In this document: in pieces, positions 1 through 6,243 of the stretch | Position numbering within the stretch: the first letter of the stretch is position 1 | Layout of the letters: each line of letters opens with the position of its first letter | DNA from: an uncultured Prevotella sp. | Lineage (GTDB): Bacteria > Bacteroidota > Bacteroidia > Bacteroidales > Bacteroidaceae | NCBI GenBank assembly: GCA_900556795.1 | Contig: USQD01000042.1 | Location: 1 to 11,111, forward strand | DNA length: 11,111 nt | Direction of reading: 5' to 3' | Notes under the pieces: generated by a model | The model's input: the letters and a program-made list of their open reading frames with translations, nothing else | What the model was told of the DNA's origin: nothing | Database searches by the model: none | Program-made: the position numbers and the translations under genes

Positions 1-37
1 ATTCTCCGCTTCGGATTTTTAGAAGTTAACTCGATAA

Positions 38-77
38 GGGCTGAATCGTGAAAATGCTTCATGATTCAGCCTTTTTT
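38..77 (+). terminator. Intrinsic terminator of an upstream unit
   Basis: GGCTGAATC (39-47) pairs perfectly with GATTCAGCC (63-71). The stem continues inward as GTGAA (48-52) against TTCAT (58-62), with one G-T wobble, and closes on a five-base loop (53-57). Six T follow at 72-77. The T tract is on the + strand, so this ends a forward transcript whose gene lies left of the window. Confidence 0.9.
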
Positions 78-102
78 GATTTCCATTTTTCCTGCCTTCA
101 GC

Positions 103-131
103 AACTTTATCCGCAAATACGCCATAAAGTT
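103..131. repeat. 8-bp dyad upstream of the DUF3737 promoter
   Basis: AACTTTAT (103-110) and ATAAAGTT (124-131) are exact reverse complements separated by 13 bases. The dyad lies about 40 bp upstream of the -7 motifs of the next gene, a position that could suit a regulator-binding site. There is no further support, and an A/T-rich dyad of this length can arise by chance. Confidence 0.35.
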
Positions 132-168
132 ACACTTTTCAGTAAATCGGGTTATACGACTTTGGCAT

Positions 169-184
169 TATTTTTGTAATTTTG
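169..184 (+). promoter_or_regulatory. Two abutting Bacteroidetes -7 motifs (TAnnTTTG)
   Basis: TATTTTTG (169-176) and TAATTTTG (177-184) both match the Bacteroidetes primary sigma -7 consensus TAnnTTTG and sit end to end. A TTTG at 161-164 is too close to serve as the -33 box of either, and no well-spaced -33 TTTG is visible. The expected transcription start is around 185-195, giving a leader of roughly 30-40 nt before the ATG at 224. Confidence 0.6.
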
Positions 185-223
185 CAAACAGAAATAACAA
201 ATAAGAAAGGATAATAGAAAATT

Positions 224-1078
224 ATGGAACAGATAAAGAACAAATCATTCGGAGGCGAGCGCCCTCTCTTCGGTGCTCACGATGTACGTCTGGAGGACAT
301 CACGATTACAGATGGCGAGTCGGGCATCAAGTGCTGCAAGAACATAGAATGCCACCATTCCAAGTTTTATGGCAAATACCCTTGGTGGCATGTGGATGGT
401 TCCCTCATCACAGACTGCTACTTCGCCCCAGAGAGCCGCTCCGCCATCTGGTATAGTGATAATATGGTGATGAAAGACTGCACCATCGATGGGCCTAAGT
501 TCTTCCGCGAAATGAAGAACCTGGAATTGGAGAACGTCAACATCACGGATGCAGACGAGACTTTTTGGAAGGTAGATGGCTTGAAATTGAAGAACGTAAA
601 GCTCCACGATGGCACCTATCCATTCATGTTCTCCAAGAATATCTATGTAGATGGACTGGAGAGCGACTCCAAGTATGTATTCCAATACTGCAGAAATGTA
701 GAGATTCACAACGCAAAGATTACAACCAAAGACAGTTTCTGGGAATGCGAGAATGTGACGGTTTATGATTCAGAACTGAATGGCGAGTATCTTGCATGGC
801 ACAGCAAGAACATCAAGTTCGTACGTTGCCACATCAGCGGCGAGCAGCCTCTCTGCTATATGGACCATGTAACTCTGGAGGATTGTACCTTTGACAAGGA
901 ATGCGACCGTGCCTTCGAGGATTGTACCAACATCAAAGCACAGATTAAGGGAAGTATCACCAATATCAAAAACCCTATTTCCGGAAGAATCGAGGCAGAC
1001 AAAGTGGGAAGCGTAACTTATACTGAGTTTGCCAAAGCGCCAAAGGGTGCATGTAAAATCACAGATAAATCGAAATAG
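224..1078 (+). CDS. DUF3737 family right-handed beta-helix protein
   Basis: This 284-residue protein is recognised as the DUF3737 family by its N-terminal FGGERPLFG segment and its short repeats of the kind 'N-x-x-L-E-x-x-x-I-x-D'. Family members are about this length and have no assigned reaction. The chain has no signal peptide or membrane segment, so it is probably cytoplasmic. Aromatic residues recur about every 18-21 residues (W55, W76, F94, W115, F134/F136, F153, W173, W192, Y212, F231), as expected for a stack of roughly ten beta-helix coils with an internal aromatic column. The last 40 residues break the pattern and may cap the helix. The ATG at 224 follows an A-rich leader and suits the -7 motifs at 169-184. 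Sugar or polymer binding is possible from the fold alone, but no catalytic residues can be named. Confidence 0.88.
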   Translation: MEQIKNKSFGGERPLFGAHDVRLEDITITDGESGIKCCKNIECHHSKFYGKYPWWHVDGSLITDCYFAPESRSAIWYSDNMVMKDCTIDGPKFFREMKNLELENVNITDADETFWKVDGLKLKNVKLHDGTYPFMFSKNIYVDGLESDSKYVFQYCRNVEIHNAKITTKDSFWECENVTVYDSELNGEYLAWHSKNIKFVRCHISGEQPLCYMDHVTLEDCTFDKECDRAFEDCTNIKAQIKGSITNIKNPISGRIEADKVGSVTYTEFAKAPKGACKITDKSK

Positions 1079-1099
1079 TTTAAGAGGTAATGATAGAAA

Positions 1100-1132
1100 G
1101 GGCAACAATTAAGTAAATTACTAATTGTTCCC
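1100..1132. terminator. Hairpin after DUF3737 gene, possible weak terminator
   Basis: GGG (1100-1102) pairs with CCC (1130-1132), AACAATTA (1104-1111) with TAATTGTT (1122-1129), and GT (1113-1114) with AC (1120-1121). Single-base bulges fall at C1103 and A1112, and the loop is AAATT. It lies 22 bases after the DUF3737 stop. No T tract follows, so termination is uncertain and it may instead be a 3'-end stabilising stem. Confidence 0.4.
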
Positions 1133-1158
1133 ATAATTAATTGTTCTTACACTTAACT

Positions 1159-1256
1159 GAAATCTCCGTTCATAGACACTGAACGGCCGTTCAAAAGCTT
1201 CGAATGTACGTTCAATGTCTTTGAACGGAGATTCAAAGTCTATGAACGAAGATTTC
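1159..1256. repeat. Four-copy 21-bp array of GTTCA-N7-TGAAC dyads inside a 98-bp palindrome
   Basis: GTTCA or ATTCA begins at 1168, 1189, 1210 and 1231, exactly 21 bp apart. The matching right half TGAAC (CGAAT in copy 2) begins at 1180, 1201, 1222 and 1243, also 21 bp apart. Each copy is thus a short dyad of 5 + 7 + 5 bases. Between copies 1 and 2 the halves join into the perfect palindrome TGAACGGCCGTTCA (1180-1193). The whole array is also symmetrical: GAAATCTCCGTTCATAGAC (1159-1177) matches the reverse complement of 1238-1256 at 18 of 19 positions. It ends 63 bases before the aminotransferase ATG. It could be a multi-site operator, since 21 bp is about two helical turns, or a REP/BIME-like dispersed element. 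The sequence alone does not decide. Confidence 0.85.
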
Positions 1257-1284
1257 AATTAGGAGAAAAAGAGAATTATCCTAT

Positions 1285-1312
1285 ATAGATAGAAGAAACA
1301 ACATAGATAGAA
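1285..1312 (+). repeat. Short direct repeat in the leader of the aminotransferase gene
   Basis: ATAGATAGAA occurs at 1285-1294 and again at 1303-1312, 18 bp apart, in a purine-rich leader just before the ATG at 1320. It may simply be the A-rich ribosome-loading region usual in Bacteroidetes. An AGGAGA at 1261-1266 is too far upstream to serve this start. Confidence 0.4.
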
Positions 1313-1319
1313 AACAAAT

Positions 1320-2522
1320 ATGAAATACAATTTTGATGAAATCATCGAACGTCGTGGAACCAACTCATACAAATGGGATTTGGTGAAGGAAGACGGCGTT
1401 ATTCCAATGTGGGTAGCAGATATGGACTTCCAGACAGCTCCCTGCATCATCGAAGCCCTGCAGAAGCGTGTAGCTCATGGCATCTTCGGCTATACCCTCG
1501 TACCTGATTCTTATTACGAGGCTATCATCAGCTGGTTCTCCCGCCGCCACCAGTGGAAGATAGAGAAAGACTGGATTCTCTATACTTCAGGCGTTGTACC
1601 AGCCATTTCCTGCTGTCTGAAAGCCATCTGCATGCCTGGAGAGAAGGTGCTGGTACAGACTCCTGTATACAACTGTTTCTTCTCCTGCATCACAAACAGC
1701 GGCTGCGAAGTAATAGAAAATGAACTGAAACGTGTGGGCAACTGCACTTATGAGATTGATTTCGAAGACTTCGAGCGCAAGTGTGCCGACGAGAAGACCA
1801 CAGCCTTCATCCTCTGCAATCCTCACAATCCAGCCGGAAGAGTATGGAAGAAAGAGGAACTGGAGCGAATGAACGACATCTGTCTCAAACATGGTGTAAA
1901 AGTCATCGCAGATGAAATCCATTGCGAGCTCATCATGCCAGGCTATCAGTATACTCCATTTGCCAGCATCAGCGAGGCTTGCCGCGACAACTGCGTAGTA
2001 TTGAACTCTCCATCAAAATCATTCAATATTGCAGGCCTTCAGATAGCCAACATTATCTGTCCGGATGCAACATTGCGCCGCCGCATCAACCGTGCCATCA
2101 ACATCAACGAGGTATGTGATGTCAATCCTTTCGGCGTCATCGCTCTCCAGGCTGCCTACAACGAGGGTGAGGAATGGCTCGACGAACTGAACCAGTATCT
2201 TTACGAGAACTATCAGGCTGTAAAGGAATTCTTCAATACCGAATTGCCACAAGTTCGCGTAACCCGTCTGGAAGGTACTTACCTTGTTTGGCTCGATATT
2301 CTTCCATTTGAATTATCAAGCGACGAAGCTTACGAGAAACTGATGAATGATGGTAAGGTATTCGTCAACAGCGGTACGATGTATGGCAGAAAAGCAGGTC
2401 AAGGTTACCTACGCCTCAACATCGCCTGTCCTCGCAAAACCCTGATGCAGGGTTTGATTCGCATCGCACGCGTTCTCAGCCAGTATATGGATGAAGAAGA
2501 TTTAAGCGGATGCCCTGCATAA
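1320..2522 (+). CDS. MalY/PatB-type PLP-dependent C-S lyase / aminotransferase
   Basis: This 400-residue fold-type I PLP enzyme belongs to the MalY/PatB branch of class I/II aminotransferases, whose members cleave cystathionine or other cysteine-S-conjugates to thiol, pyruvate and ammonia. The branch signature WVADMDF is at 31-37. NPHNPAG (167-173) supplies the Asn that contacts the PLP ring oxygen. ADEIH (197-201) carries Asp198 for the pyridine nitrogen. SPSKSFN (230-236) holds the Schiff-base Lys233. YLRLNIACPR (363-372) holds Arg365, the expected substrate carboxylate ligand. All key residues are present and length is typical. No signal peptide is seen, so it acts in the cytoplasm. The nitroreductase follows after 53 bp, suggesting one transcript. 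The dyad array lies just upstream and is a candidate control site. The true substrate could be cystathionine, cysteine or another thioether; family members are commonly over-named metC or patB. Confidence 0.93.
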   Translation: MKYNFDEIIERRGTNSYKWDLVKEDGVIPMWVADMDFQTAPCIIEALQKRVAHGIFGYTLVPDSYYEAIISWFSRRHQWKIEKDWILYTSGVVPAISCCLKAICMPGEKVLVQTPVYNCFFSCITNSGCEVIENELKRVGNCTYEIDFEDFERKCADEKTTAFILCNPHNPAGRVWKKEELERMNDICLKHGVKVIADEIHCELIMPGYQYTPFASISEACRDNCVVLNSPSKSFNIAGLQIANIICPDATLRRRINRAININEVCDVNPFGVIALQAAYNEGEEWLDELNQYLYENYQAVKEFFNTELPQVRVTRLEGTYLVWLDILPFELSSDEAYEKLMNDGKVFVNSGTMYGRKAGQGYLRLNIACPRKTLMQGLIRIARVLSQYMDEEDLSGCPA

Positions 2523-2575
2523 TGAAGCGAAGAAGAAGAAAAGATTTCTAAATACAATGTTTAAAACAAGATAAT

Positions 2576-3100
2576 ATGGAAAATGAAGTTTTAAAAGCCA
2601 TCAAGGAGAGAAGAAGTATTCGTCGTTTCAAGGCAGATCAGATTACCGACGAAGAGTTGAAGACTGTATTGGAGGCCGGCACATGGGCTGCTACGGGTCA
2701 TGGCACTCAGGAGCCATTCATCATAGCAGTTCAGAATTCTGAGGTTTGCGCACAGCTTCGCAAGATGAATGCAGAAATCATGGGTGTAGAGAGCGATCCT
2801 TACTATGGAGCACCAACTATCGTCATCGTCCTGGCTCCAGAAAGCAATGTGAACGGGGTAAAGGATGGCAGCCTCATCTTGGGCAACATGATGCTTGCAG
2901 CCCACTCTATCGGTCTTTCTTCTTGCTGGATCAACCGTGAAGACGGTATGTTCGCTTCAGAAGAAGGCAAGAAATTGATGAAGGACTGGAATCTTCCAGA
3001 GGGTTTGATGGGCGTAGGAGCATTGGCATTAGGTTACGCATCTGCTCATCCTCATACTGTAAAGCCTCGTAAGGAGGATTACTATCGCATCATCAAATAA
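2576..3100 (+). CDS. Nitroreductase family FMN oxidoreductase
   Basis: This 174-residue protein is a compact nitroreductase of the kind that uses FMN and NAD(P)H to reduce nitro compounds, quinones or other electrophiles. The N-terminal ERRSIRRF (11-18) is the usual FMN phosphate-binding segment. GAPTIVIVLAP (78-88) is a core strand. LGNMMLAAHSIGLSSCWINR (102-121) is the family's central helix and loop, and GVGALALGYA (146-155) is the C-terminal flavin-contact strand. These enzymes are usually homodimers, with each FMN site shared between subunits. It starts 53 bp after the PLP lyase with no visible promoter or terminator between, so the two are probably co-transcribed. A bidirectional terminator follows at about 3164-3204. 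The physiological substrate cannot be read from sequence, and the family includes specialised members beyond nitroreduction. Confidence 0.92.
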   Translation: MENEVLKAIKERRSIRRFKADQITDEELKTVLEAGTWAATGHGTQEPFIIAVQNSEVCAQLRKMNAEIMGVESDPYYGAPTIVIVLAPESNVNGVKDGSLILGNMMLAAHSIGLSSCWINREDGMFASEEGKKLMKDWNLPEGLMGVGALALGYASAHPHTVKPRKEDYYRIIK

Positions 3101-3163
3101 GATAAAATAAGCATAAGACAAGCATGGAACGAAACAAATCGAATTCTATGCAGCAGAACAAAC

Positions 3164-3204
3164 AAAAAGGTCTCATGATTTTCAAAACCATGAGACCCTT
3201 TTAT
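3164..3204. terminator. Bidirectional intrinsic terminator between convergent genes
   Basis: GGTCTCATG (3169-3177) pairs perfectly with CATGAGACC (3189-3197) around an 11-base loop. On the + strand CTTTTATTTT follows, and on the - strand the stem is followed by CTTTTTGTT (complement of the A run at 3164-3168, after one mismatch-free step). The stem lies 68 bases past the nitroreductase stop and 22 bases past the waaA stop, so it can end both converging transcripts. Confidence 0.88.
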
Positions 3205-3219
3205 TTTATATATGATACA

Positions 3220-4509
3220 TTATAATTTCACCTTTGCCAGGACCTTACCAGTAGCTCCTGAAAGACTAGCTACGAAGGCACCAGCCTTGTCGCCTGCCTG
3301 CTTCAGGAATGCAGGATTATTTATCATCGAATTCATCAAGCCTTCGAAGCTCTCGTAATTTGTGATTTCAAATCCACCACCAGACTTCAGCAAGCCTTGC
3401 GCTTCCTGGAACTTCTTATTGTTCGGACCAAAGATAACCGGCATATTCCATACAGCAGCCTCCAAGGTATTATGAATGCCCACACCAAAGCCACCACCAA
3501 TATACGCTATGTCACCATAATTATACATACTGCTCAACAATCCGAAGCAATCGATAATGAGTACATCAGCCTTAGCTGCCTCTTCTGGATTTGTCTGGGT
3601 ATAACGCACCACCTTCTTGTTCTTCAGCAAAGAAAGAATCAGCTTCAGATGTTCTTCGGCAATCACATGAGGCGCTATCAACAGACGCCAATCCTTATGT
3701 TCATTAAAGAAACGGATGAAGATTTCCTCATCTGGAGGCCAGGAACTGCCAGCCACAAATACCTTGAAATCTGGACGAGATTCTTTCTCCGAGTCAAATG
3801 AAGAAAGAGCAGAAGAAGACGATGAAACTGCCACACCCTTTCTGAACGCCTCACAGATAGGCAGATGCTTAGCTGCCTCCTTTATCTGGAGCACACGGTC
3901 GAAACGGGTATCGCCAACAACATCCACATCAGTAATCCCTATACCTTCAAGCAGACGCTTACTCTCCTCGTTCTGTACGAAAAATCGGGTAAAACACTTC
4001 AATACATTCGCATAACTCCTACCATACCATTTAAAGAACACCTGATCCTCACGGAAGATACTGCTCACACTATAAGTAGGAATATTGCGATGCTTCAGGA
4101 TATGAAGAAAGTTAGACCAGAACTCATACTTGATGAAGAAAGCCATTACAGGACGTACCAACCGAAGGAATCTGATAGCATTCAGACGAGTATCTACCGG
4201 CATATAGCAGATGATGTCAGCCCCCTCATAGTTCTTGCGCACCTCATAACCGGATGGAGAATAGAAGGTAAGCAAAATCTTATACTGCGGATATTCCTTG
4301 CGGATGCGTTCCATCAAAGGACGTCCCTGTTCGAACTCACCGAGCGAAGCCGCATGAAACCAAACATATTTAGCACTAGGATCCACCTTCTGCTTTAATA
4401 TCTTGAAAGCCTCACGTTCACCACGCCACATCTTGCGCACCTTTTCATTAAACAAGCTAGCGATGGCTATGCCCCAAAGGACGAAATAGATTACGATATT
4501 ATAGATCAT
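3220..4509 (-). CDS. waaA: 3-deoxy-D-manno-octulosonic acid (Kdo) transferase
   Basis: This 429-residue GT30 glycosyltransferase transfers Kdo from CMP-Kdo to the lipid A precursor at the cytoplasmic face of the inner membrane. A hydrophobic anchor occupies residues 2-20, followed by a basic stretch, as usual for the family. FHAASLGEFEQGRP (51-64) is the N-terminal catalytic segment, with Glu58 in the position of the family's general base. KYEFW (127-131), AGSSWPPDEE (253-262) and GGGFGVGIHNTLEAA (338-352) are the conserved C-terminal-half motifs. Length is typical. A serine-rich stretch at 227-247 (SSSSSALSS) precedes the second domain and looks like a lineage-specific linker expansion. gltX lies 106 bp upstream on the same strand, with no TAnnTTTG motif visible between, so co-transcription is likely. 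Mono- versus bifunctionality (one or two Kdo added) cannot be read here. Confidence 0.95.
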   Translation of the reverse strand: MIYNIVIYFVLWGIAIASLFNEKVRKMWRGEREAFKILKQKVDPSAKYVWFHAASLGEFEQGRPLMERIRKEYPQYKILLTFYSPSGYEVRKNYEGADIICYMPVDTRLNAIRFLRLVRPVMAFFIKYEFWSNFLHILKHRNIPTYSVSSIFREDQVFFKWYGRSYANVLKCFTRFFVQNEESKRLLEGIGITDVDVVGDTRFDRVLQIKEAAKHLPICEAFRKGVAVSSSSSALSSFDSEKESRPDFKVFVAGSSWPPDEEIFIRFFNEHKDWRLLIAPHVIAEEHLKLILSLLKNKKVVRYTQTNPEEAAKADVLIIDCFGLLSSMYNYGDIAYIGGGFGVGIHNTLEAAVWNMPVIFGPNNKKFQEAQGLLKSGGGFEITNYESFEGLMNSMINNPAFLKQAGDKAGAFVASLSGATGKVLAKVKL

Positions 4510-4549
4510 GATATTTCTTTATATTGGTTACTATCTATAAATACGTGAA

Positions 4550-4598
4550 CTCTCTGAGGAAAATTTCTGCCATATATGCAGACCATTTCCCCAGAGAG
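4550..4598. other. Long imperfect hairpin between gltX and waaA
   Basis: CTCTCTG (4550-4556) pairs with CAGAGAG (4592-4598). GGAAA (4558-4562) pairs with TTTCC (4586-4590) after an A/C mismatch. An inner stem TCTGC (4566-4570) with GCAGA (4578-4582) encloses CATATAT. On the coding (-) strand no T tract follows, so it looks less like a full terminator than an intercistronic structure that could act in processing, stability or attenuation between the two genes. Confidence 0.5.
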
Positions 4599-4615
4599 AT
4601 ATTCATATCTGTGAA

Positions 4616-6133
4616 TTAACCCAAAACTTCGATTGCCTTGCGAAGACGACGCAATGTCTCCTCCTTACCAAGGAAGGCAGAGATGTCGAACATACCAGGA
4701 CCCTTACCCTCACCTACGAGAGTAAGGCGGAAGGCGTTCATCACATCACCGAGCTTGTAGCCCTTGTCCTCTACCCATTTCATCACGACAGGCTCCTGAC
4801 CCTCGATTGAGAAGTCCTCGATACCCTCAAGAACCTCAGCGAGTTCAGTCATCTGCTGAGCAGAGTACTCCTTCCAGCGTTTCTTGGCAGTCTTGGCATC
4901 ATACTCTGTAGGAGGAATAAAGAAGAATGAGCACAATGGCCACAACTCATAGACGAAGTTCACGCGGTCCTTCATCATGTGTACCACCTGCTTTACTCTA
5001 TCCAAAGTCTCCTCTACACCGTTATTGGCTACGATAGGTGCAAAGAGGTTGGCAATCTCGTCATCATTCTTCATGAGAATGTACTCATGGTTGAACCAGA
5101 TGCCCTTCTTGAAGTCGAACTTGGCACCAGCCTTAGAACAACGGGAGATATCGAAAGCCTTCACCAACTCATCGAGTGAGAAGATTTCCTGCTCTGTACC
5201 AGGGTTCCAACCGAGGAGCGCCAGGAAGTTGACTACTGCCTCTGGGAAATAACCACTTTCACGATAACCTGAAGAAACCTCACCAGTCTTAGGATCGTGC
5301 CACTCCAATGGGAATACAGGGAAACCAAGTCGGTCACCATCGCGCTTGCTCAACTTACCCTTACCCTCTGGCTTGAGGAGCAGAGGAAGATGTGCGAAGC
5401 GAGGCATGGTATCTTCCCAACCAAATGCCTGATAAAGGAGTACGTGCAATGGAGCACTAGGCAACCACTCCTCACCACGGATTACGTGAGAGATTTCCAT
5501 CAGATGGTCGTCAACGATGTTTGCCAAATGATAAGTAGGCAATTCATCAGCACTCTTATAAAGCACTTTATCATCCAGGATATCGCTCATCACCTTCACA
5601 TCTCCACGAATCATGTCGTTGACGTGGATTTCCTGTCCTGGTTCAATCTTGAAACGCACGGTATATTGCTTACCGTCAGCAATGAGCTGATCTACCTCTT
5701 CCTTTGAAAGAGTCAAAGAGTTGCGCATCTGCATACGGGTATGAGCATCATACTGGAAGTTCTGGATTTCAGCACGCTTAGCTTCCAACTCCTCAGGAGT
5801 ATCAAAAGCGATGTAAGCCTTACCGTTGTCCAAAAGCTGCTGTACATATTTCTTATAGATTTCGCGACGCTCACTCTGGCGATAAGGACCATGCTCACCA
5901 CCGAAACTTACACCCTCGTCAAACTGGATGCCGAGCCATTTGAAAGATTCCAGGATATACTCCTCAGCTCCAGGAACGAAACGATGAGAGTCAGTATCCT
6001 CAATACGGAACACAAGCTCACCACCATGCTGGCGAGCAAACAAGTAATTATAGAGGGCGGTACGAACACCACCAATGTGCAATGCACCTGTAGGACTTGG
6101 GGCGAAACGCACCCTTACTTTTCTATCAGTCAT
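4616..6133 (-). CDS. gltX: Glutamate-tRNA ligase (GluRS)
   Basis: This 505-residue class I aminoacyl-tRNA synthetase charges tRNA-Glu with glutamate in the cytoplasm. [14 protein letters not shown] (9-22) contains the HIGH-type ATP site as HIGG (19-22). RIEDTDSHR (43-51) is the family's glutamate/ATP pocket motif. [15 protein letters not shown] (216-230) is the conserved Rossmann-half segment. KLSKRDGD (260-267) is the KMSKS-type loop. The C-terminal half (about 340-505) is the helical anticodon-binding region. No Cys cluster is seen around residues 100-130, so the zinc site of some proteobacterial GluRS is absent. Length is normal. The ATG at 6133 lies about 30 bases after the -7 motif TAAATTTG (complement of 6167-6174). 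waaA follows on the same strand. Discrimination between tRNA-Glu and tRNA-Gln cannot be read reliably. Confidence 0.98.
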   Translation of the reverse strand: MTDRKVRVRFAPSPTGALHIGGVRTALYNYLFARQHGGELVFRIEDTDSHRFVPGAEEYILESFKWLGIQFDEGVSFGGEHGPYRQSERREIYKKYVQQLLDNGKAYIAFDTPEELEAKRAEIQNFQYDAHTRMQMRNSLTLSKEEVDQLIADGKQYTVRFKIEPGQEIHVNDMIRGDVKVMSDILDDKVLYKSADELPTYHLANIVDDHLMEISHVIRGEEWLPSAPLHVLLYQAFGWEDTMPRFAHLPLLLKPEGKGKLSKRDGDRLGFPVFPLEWHDPKTGEVSSGYRESGYFPEAVVNFLALLGWNPGTEQEIFSLDELVKAFDISRCSKAGAKFDFKKGIWFNHEYILMKNDDEIANLFAPIVANNGVEETLDRVKQVVHMMKDRVNFVYELWPLCSFFFIPPTEYDAKTAKKRWKEYSAQQMTELAEVLEGIEDFSIEGQEPVVMKWVEDKGYKLGDVMNAFRLTLVGEGKGPGMFDISAFLGKEETLRRLRKAIEVLG

Positions 6134-6166
6134 GTCTTATTTTATAGCTTATTTCAAATTTTTCTG

Positions 6167-6174
6167 CAAATTTA
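6167..6174 (-). promoter_or_regulatory. -7 promoter motif for gltX (TAAATTTG)
   Basis: Read on the - strand, 6174 to 6167 is TAAATTTG, an exact match to TAnnTTTG, about 34 bases upstream of the gltX ATG. No convincing -33 TTTG is seen at the usual distance. Confidence 0.6.
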
Positions 6175-6182
6175 CATCTTTT

Positions 6183-6216
6183 TTTGCGATTATAATAGTT
6201 TTTTTTCGTATTTTCG
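6183..6216 (+). promoter_or_regulatory. Possible promoter of the 7TM-HD gene
   Basis: TTTG at 6183-6186 and TATTTTCG at 6209-6216 resemble the Bacteroidetes -33 and -7 boxes with a 22-base spacer. The -7 match has one deviation (C for T at 6215). The ATG at 6244 lies 27 bases beyond. The motif is back to back with the gltX promoter within a 110-bp divergent region. Confidence 0.4.
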
Positions 6217-6243
6217 CACTGTAAACAGAATAATTAGACGAAA

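Noticed and set aside
245..709. Long reverse-strand frame opposite the DUF3737 gene
   Set aside because: It is a shadow of the codon pattern of the beta-helix gene, with no promoter, no family resemblance and no independent support.
1159..1256. The 21-bp array as a CRISPR array or as a coding heptapeptide repeat
   Set aside because: Units abut without unique spacers and are palindromic, so it is not CRISPR. A reverse-strand frame is open through it because 21 is a multiple of three, but that frame begins straight after a TAA, has only a TTG as possible start and ends at 1121 with no family resemblance.
3139..3147. Restriction-site-like GAATTC as evidence of an assembly or cloning junction
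   Set aside because: A single six-base site is expected by chance in 11 kb and the flanking sequence is continuous in style.
3124..3225. Small forward reading frame beginning at the ATG at 3124
   Set aside because: It runs straight through the bidirectional terminator hairpin, has no recognisable product and overlaps the waaA stop region.
3716..4398. Forward frames opposite waaA
   Set aside because: They lie antisense to a well-supported GT30 gene and their translations resemble no family.
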